NCBI GenBank assembly: GCA_030596585.1
Contig: JAUVJM010000052.1
Span: 1 to 8,757, forward strand
Source: a bacterium
GTDB lineage: Bacteria > NPL-UPA2 > JAUVJM01
DNA length: 8,757 nt
Direction: 5' to 3'
Part shown: piece after piece, positions 4,979-8,757 of the stretch
Layout: every line of letters begins with the position of its first letter
Position numbering within the stretch: the first letter of the stretch is position 1
Made by a program: the position numbers and the translations under genes
The notes under the pieces: generated by a model
The model's input: the letters and a program-made list of their open reading frames with translations, nothing else
Database searches by the model: none
Told to the model about the DNA's origin: nothing

Positions 4979-6238
4979 TTACATCCTCTCCTTTTTAATC
5001 AGTGCATCTCTTTCAGGTTTTACGAGTTTGTATGTGTATTCCAGAAGTCTTATATCGTCTTCTGTGAGTTTCCTGCCTCTCCTCGACACAACAGTTTCGG
5101 CTGTCTTGATGAACATTCTAAATCCGTAACCCTTCAGGATTTTGTTGTTCATGAACCAGCAGAAAGACGGTATGAACTTGGGAAGCAGTCCACCGATGCT
5201 CATTACATTAGACATCATGCCGAAGACGCTCCCGGTGTTCAACAATGTCCCGATGCTGGTTTTGGTGTGGTCTCCGATGAAACATCCTACTTTAGTCTGG
5301 TTTGTGTCGGTTAGTTCTCCCTTGACGTAAACCTGTACCTGGCTATAATCATTTTTTATGTCGCTGTTTGTTGTCTGGGCGCCAAGATTTACCCACTCGC
5401 AGATGTAACTATGACCCAGGAAACCGTCGTGAAACTTGTTTGCATACCCGTGTATTATGCTTTCTTCCACTTCTCCTCCAACCATGCACACCGGCCCGAT
5501 TGCTGTGCCCTCTCTTATCTTTGCACCATGAATCTGGGTATCCTTTCCGATGCAGGCAGGTCCTTCTATCCTGCTGAAGGGATAAATTATAGCCCCTTCG
5601 TCAATTATGACCGGACCGCCGGACGTATCAAGCACCACAAACGGATGTATTTTTGCGGTCTCTGCCACGTATGCCCTGTCGGCATCTCCGTATATAGCCG
5701 CCTGCGGAGGAAATTTTCCTGATATGCCTTTCTGCGAGAGCATATCGAAATCGTCCTTGATTGCATCGCCGTTGCTGGACACCAAATCCCATGGGAAAGA
5801 TATCAATTTCAAAGACACGTCCTTGTTTTTCAAGTTGGATTTGATGCTGTCTATGAATCCGAAGAAGTCGTCCTTCAGGTGTTTCTGAACCGTATCGGCT
5901 TTTACCCTGGCGTATACCAGCGTCTCCCCTGAAATTCCAACCTCTTCCGGACCATCCGCCTGCAAATCATCAGTCCCGGATGCAAGCCATCTCCCATTGA
6001 TAATCAAAAGGTCATCACGCAGTGCATCAAGATCGTTTACAGACTCGTCCGGCATCTTGGTTTTCAAACCTGGCGCCAGCTGTTCCCTTGCAAAATAGCA
6101 GAAGGTGCCGGCTCCAAATTTTCTCTTTATTTTTTCCAGAAGGGACGTGTGACCGCACTTTAGTTCGAATGTGGCTCTTAAGTACGTCAATGGGTAGAGT
6201 TTATCGTAATCTCTGTCTTCAAATACGCATACTTTCAT
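4979..6238 (-). CDS. GlmU-like nucleotidyltransferase / acetyltransferase
   Basis: A 419-residue two-part protein. Residues 1-170 resemble the N-terminal domain of the alternative GlmU family, with FEDRDYDKLYPLTYLRATFE at 6-25 and LLIINGRWLAS at 77-87. The standard GlmU loop LxxGxGTRM is absent, as expected for that family. Residues from about 181 to 345 form hexapeptide repeats of a left-handed beta helix, such as VIIDEGAIIYPFSRIEGPACIG, here cited as residues 210-231, and VNLGAQTTNSDIKNDYS (283-299), the latter matching the GlmU acetyltransferase region. The likely role is making UDP-GlcNAc, or a related sugar nucleotide, from a sugar phosphate with acetyl-CoA and UTP; the exact substrate is unproven. 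The ATG overlaps the ackA stop by 4 bases and a strong AAGGAG site precedes it. acpP follows 2 bases later. Confidence 0.82.
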   Translation of the reverse strand: MKVCVFEDRDYDKLYPLTYLRATFELKCGHTSLLEKIKRKFGAGTFCYFAREQLAPGLKTKMPDESVNDLDALRDDLLIINGRWLASGTDDLQADGPEEVGISGETLVYARVKADTVQKHLKDDFFGFIDSIKSNLKNKDVSLKLISFPWDLVSSNGDAIKDDFDMLSQKGISGKFPPQAAIYGDADRAYVAETAKIHPFVVLDTSGGPVIIDEGAIIYPFSRIEGPACIGKDTQIHGAKIREGTAIGPVCMVGGEVEESIIHGYANKFHDGFLGHSYICEWVNLGAQTTNSDIKNDYSQVQVYVKGELTDTNQTKVGCFIGDHTKTSIGTLLNTGSVFGMMSNVMSIGGLLPKFIPSFCWFMNNKILKGYGFRMFIKTAETVVSRRGRKLTEDDIRLLEYTYKLVKPERDALIKKERM

Positions 6239-7446
6239 CCCGCCTCTCCTTTACCGGACGCAATCTTATGTGTGTCATAGGCAATGCGCCCTTCCTCGTC
6301 AGTCGGTATGACAAACACATCTACTTTCGAATCACGGCTGCTGATAAGCCGCTCTGCTTTTGAATCATCACAGTTTCTGTTTGTGTCCAGTCTTATCCCC
6401 AGACACTCAAGCCCGTCCAGCACCTTTTCCCTGATAAGGGCGGAATTTTCTCCTATACCGCCGGTAAACGCAACCGCATCCACATGTCCGAGCACAGCTG
6501 TATATGCACCTATGTATTTCTTTATCCTGTAGCAAAAAATCTCTATGGCAAGTTCTGCTTTGTCATTTCCTTTCGAAGCCTCCTCCAGGACATTTCTCAT
6601 ATCATTGCTTACACCGGACACTCCCAGCAAACCGCTCTTCTTATTCAAAATGGTATTTATATCGCGGGTTGACATTCCCTGTCTTTCTGCCAGGTAGAAT
6701 ATTATTGCCGGGTCTATATCGCCGGAGCGTGTTCCCATGACTAAACCTTCAAGTGGAGTAAGCCCCATGCTTGTGTCAACGGATTTTCCGTTTTTGACTG
6801 CTGTAATACTGCAGCCGTTTCCCAGATGGCATGTTATGACATTCGTCTCTTTTTTTGCTTTCCCCATCAGCGTGACTGCTCTTCTTGCTACAAAACGGTG
6901 CGAGGTTCCGTGAAAACCATATCGGCGTATCCCGAATTTCTCATATAGGTCACGCGGGATAGCATACATATAAGCCTTCTGAGGTATTGTTTGATGGAAA
7001 GCTGTATCGAACGCTGCCGCCTGGACTACGTCCGGCAGAATACTGCTTATCGCCATTATACCTGCAAGGTTTGGCGGGTTGTGCAAAGGCGCCAAATCTG
7101 CATACTCTTCTATTGTTTCCAGGACATCCTTTGTTATTTTAACGGATCCGGAGAAATTCTCTCCGCCATGCACGACTCTGTGACCGACAGCATCTATCCG
7201 GGATATATCACTTATAGCCCCCGTTTCTTTGTCGGTGAGCGTCTTCATTATGAGTTTCATACCTTCTTCATGGTTTGAAACCGGAACTTCTGATCTAAAT
7301 TCCCTGCCTTTGTGCTGATGAGTGAGGATAGATTTCCCTTCCCCGACTTTTTCCACCAGTCCCTTTGCAAGAAGCTCTTTCTGCGGCATGTCAAACAATT
7401 GATATTTTATGGAGGAACTCCCACAGTTTATTACAAGCACTTTCAT
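6235..7446 (-). CDS. ackA: Acetate kinase
   Basis: A 403-residue cytoplasmic enzyme that interconverts acetyl-phosphate + ADP and acetate + ATP. All active-site landmarks of the well-studied Methanosarcina thermophila enzyme are present at nearly the same numbers: Asn7 in INCGSSSIKY, Arg90 in VGHRVVHGGE, Asp147 in AAFDTAFHQ, His179 in YGFHGTSHR, Arg240 in MGTRSGDIDP, the GGIGENS loop at 329-335, and TDEE at 382-385. Length is normal. The start overlaps the pta stop as ATGA, and an AGGGGAG ribosome-binding site lies in the end of pta, so pta and ackA are translationally coupled. The stop overlaps the next gene in the same way. With Pta it gives either ATP from acetyl-CoA or acetate activation. 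Confidence 0.98.
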   Translation of the reverse strand: MKVLVINCGSSSIKYQLFDMPQKELLAKGLVEKVGEGKSILTHQHKGREFRSEVPVSNHEEGMKLIMKTLTDKETGAISDISRIDAVGHRVVHGGENFSGSVKITKDVLETIEEYADLAPLHNPPNLAGIMAISSILPDVVQAAAFDTAFHQTIPQKAYMYAIPRDLYEKFGIRRYGFHGTSHRFVARRAVTLMGKAKKETNVITCHLGNGCSITAVKNGKSVDTSMGLTPLEGLVMGTRSGDIDPAIIFYLAERQGMSTRDINTILNKKSGLLGVSGVSNDMRNVLEEASKGNDKAELAIEIFCYRIKKYIGAYTAVLGHVDAVAFTGGIGENSALIREKVLDGLECLGIRLDTNRNCDDSKAERLISSRDSKVDVFVIPTDEEGRIAYDTHKIASGKGEAG

Positions 7447-8441
7447 TGTGTCGTTTTTCTCCCCTGTGCGCTTACGACGGTTATTGCCGTTACCCCTACG
7501 ACATCCTCAACGCTTGCTCCTCTTGAAAGGTCATTAACAGGTTTCTGGAACCCTTGAAGTATTGGGCCCAATGCCTTGGAACCGGCAAGATACTGGACAA
7601 GCTTATAGGCTATGTTGCCGGAATTCAAGTCAGGGAATACCAGGACGTTCGCTCTGCCGGCTACATCACTGTCTTTTACCTTTTTGGCTGCTACCTTTGG
7701 GACCAATGCTGCATCTGCCTGAAGCTCTCCGTCTATTTTTAGATGTGGAGCTTTCTCTTTCGCTATTGCGGTGGCAAGCGTTACCTTGTCAATCAGCTCA
7801 TGTGATGCACTGCCCTTTGTTGAAAAAGACAGCATGGCAATCCTCGGCTCAACGCCTAAAAGATTACGGGCATTTTCCCCTGAAGCAATAGCGATGCCGG
7901 CAAGCTGTTCCGCAGACGGGTTGATATTTACGGCACAATCCGCAAATATTATTTCCCTGTATCCTGTGTCATCGGGAACCAGCATGATGAAAAAACTTGA
8001 GGGTGCTGATATTCCCTGTTCATATCCGATTGCCAGCCCGCAGACCTGAAGCACGTTTGCCGTAGCATGAGCTATGCCGCCCACCATGCCGTCCGCATCA
8101 CCGCAGGAAACCATCATGGAGGCAAAAAAAAGAGGCTTTTTGACAAGCCGCTTTGCTATCGGAAGAGAGATGTTGTCTTTATCCTCGCAATAGAGCCGAG
8201 CATACTTTTCTAATTTCTCAGACTTCTCGGGTTCGATTAAGGTAACTGCACTTATATCTACCGCTTTTTCTCCCGCTGCTTTTTCAATTTCAGCTTTTTT
8301 CCCGACAAGTACAGGTTTTGCTATTCCTTCTTTCAGGATGCTTGATGCCGCACTTAGAATTGTCCCGTTTTCTCCTTCAGGATAGACTATCACCCTGGGG
8401 TTTGCCTGCGCCTTTTTCTTGAATCCTGTTATTAGATCCAT
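7443..8441 (-). CDS. pta: Phosphate acetyltransferase
   Basis: A 332-residue phosphotransacetylase of the short type, lacking the N-terminal DRTGG regulatory domain of the long E. coli enzyme. It interconverts acetyl-CoA + phosphate and acetyl-phosphate + CoA. The signature stretches are GMVGGIAHATANVLQ (118-132), FPDLNSGNIAYKLVQYL (269-285) and GFQKPVNDLSRGAS (297-310); Ser306 and Arg307 correspond to the known active-site Ser and Arg. The start ATG is 6 bases after the ilvN stop. It has no good ribosome-binding site at the normal distance (the nearest purine-rich run is over 20 bases away), so translation probably depends on ribosomes finishing ilvN. ackA overlaps its stop. Confidence 0.97.
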   Translation of the reverse strand: MDLITGFKKKAQANPRVIVYPEGENGTILSAASSILKEGIAKPVLVGKKAEIEKAAGEKAVDISAVTLIEPEKSEKLEKYARLYCEDKDNISLPIAKRLVKKPLFFASMMVSCGDADGMVGGIAHATANVLQVCGLAIGYEQGISAPSSFFIMLVPDDTGYREIIFADCAVNINPSAEQLAGIAIASGENARNLLGVEPRIAMLSFSTKGSASHELIDKVTLATAIAKEKAPHLKIDGELQADAALVPKVAAKKVKDSDVAGRANVLVFPDLNSGNIAYKLVQYLAGSKALGPILQGFQKPVNDLSRGASVEDVVGVTAITVVSAQGRKTTQ

Positions 8442-8447
8442 TGTCTG

Positions 8448-8757
8448 CTAACGGGATGAACTTCCCCTGCTCATGGCAACGCGGCCTGTCCTCACAATTT
8501 CTTTTATTCCGAACTCGCGCAAGAGTTCCAGCATAGCTCCTATTTTCGGCTGATTACCCGTTACCTCAATCGTCAGGGTTTTTGGGTTTACGTCAACAGT
8601 GCGTGCACGGAAAGCATTGGCAACTTGCATTATTTCCGAGCGCTGACCGGGTTTTGCACCGACTTTGACAAGGACCAGTTCCCTGTCAAGAAAATCCTCG
8701 CCGGTCACATCCTGGACCTTGACAACGTCGATGAGTTTCCGCAGCTGTTTCATTATC
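8448..8757 (-). CDS. ilvN: Acetolactate synthase small subunit, C-terminal part (partial)
   Basis: This is the regulatory subunit of acetolactate (acetohydroxyacid) synthase, the first common enzyme of branched-chain amino acid synthesis. About 102 residues are in the window and the gene runs off the right edge. The first in-window methionine (KQLRKLIDVVKV follows) is internal, because the family has IxKQLxKLIDVIKV at residues 60-75 after an N-terminal ACT domain. The visible part is the second domain, with DRELVLVKV, RSEIMQVANAFRARTVDV, LTIEVTG and FGIKEIVRTGRVAMSRG, all characteristic. It normally lies between ilvB and ilvC; here pta follows 6 bases after the TAG stop, so ilvC is not directly downstream. 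Confidence 0.93.
   Translation of the reverse strand, partial: IMKQLRKLIDVVKVQDVTGEDFLDRELVLVKVGAKPGQRSEIMQVANAFRARTVDVNPKTLTIEVTGNQPKIGAMLELLREFGIKEIVRTGRVAMSRGSSSR

Overview
The window is an ordinary-looking piece of bacterial chromosome with two converging gene blocks and three tRNA genes. Bacterial features include Shine-Dalgarno sites, CCA-encoded tRNAs, short gaps and 4-base ATGA gene overlaps. The methylene-tetrahydrofolate reductase, acetate kinase and phosphotransacetylase suggest an anaerobe with acetate or acetyl-CoA metabolism, possibly with a Wood-Ljungdahl-type methyl branch. The PilZ protein and the alternative GlmU-like protein fit a Gram-negative-type lineage, perhaps an uncultivated phylum of the Planctomycetes-Omnitrophota sort. 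The sequence alone does not settle the taxonomy.

Plus-strand block (1-2972): the 3' end of a serA-like gene, then purA (adenylosuccinate synthetase), tRNA-Lys(UUU), a repeat-rich spacer that can fold into a long hairpin, tRNA-Glu(UUC), a small PilZ-domain protein, and a metF-type reductase. The purA stop codon lies inside the tRNA-Lys gene. The metF stop codon lies in the loop of a perfect 8-bp hairpin.

Convergent spacer (2973-3410): about 440 bases with no convincing intact gene. One minus-strand fragment weakly resembles a decayed DUF899-type protein.

Minus-strand block (8757 down to 3411): the 3' end of ilvN, then pta, ackA, a GlmU-like nucleotidyltransferase/left-handed-beta-helix protein, acpP, tRNA-Ser(CGA), and a uroporphyrinogen-decarboxylase-superfamily protein. 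From ilvN to acpP the spacings are 6, -4, -4 and 2 bases, so these five genes are almost certainly one transcript, and tRNA-Ser starts only 20 bases further on. Pta and AckA interconvert acetyl-CoA, acetyl-phosphate and acetate. Acetyl-CoA is the acetyl donor for a GlmU-type reaction. ACP carries the acyl chains that, in Gram-negative bacteria, are joined to UDP-GlcNAc at the start of lipid A synthesis. The operon can therefore be read as linking acetyl-CoA supply to envelope precursors, but this is inference from gene order.

No defence system, CRISPR array, transposase or clearly novel machinery was found. The best second looks are the purA/tRNA-Lys overlap, the heptamer inverted repeat between two tRNAs, the coupled pta-ackA-glmU-like-acpP order, and the uncharacterised URO-D-like protein.
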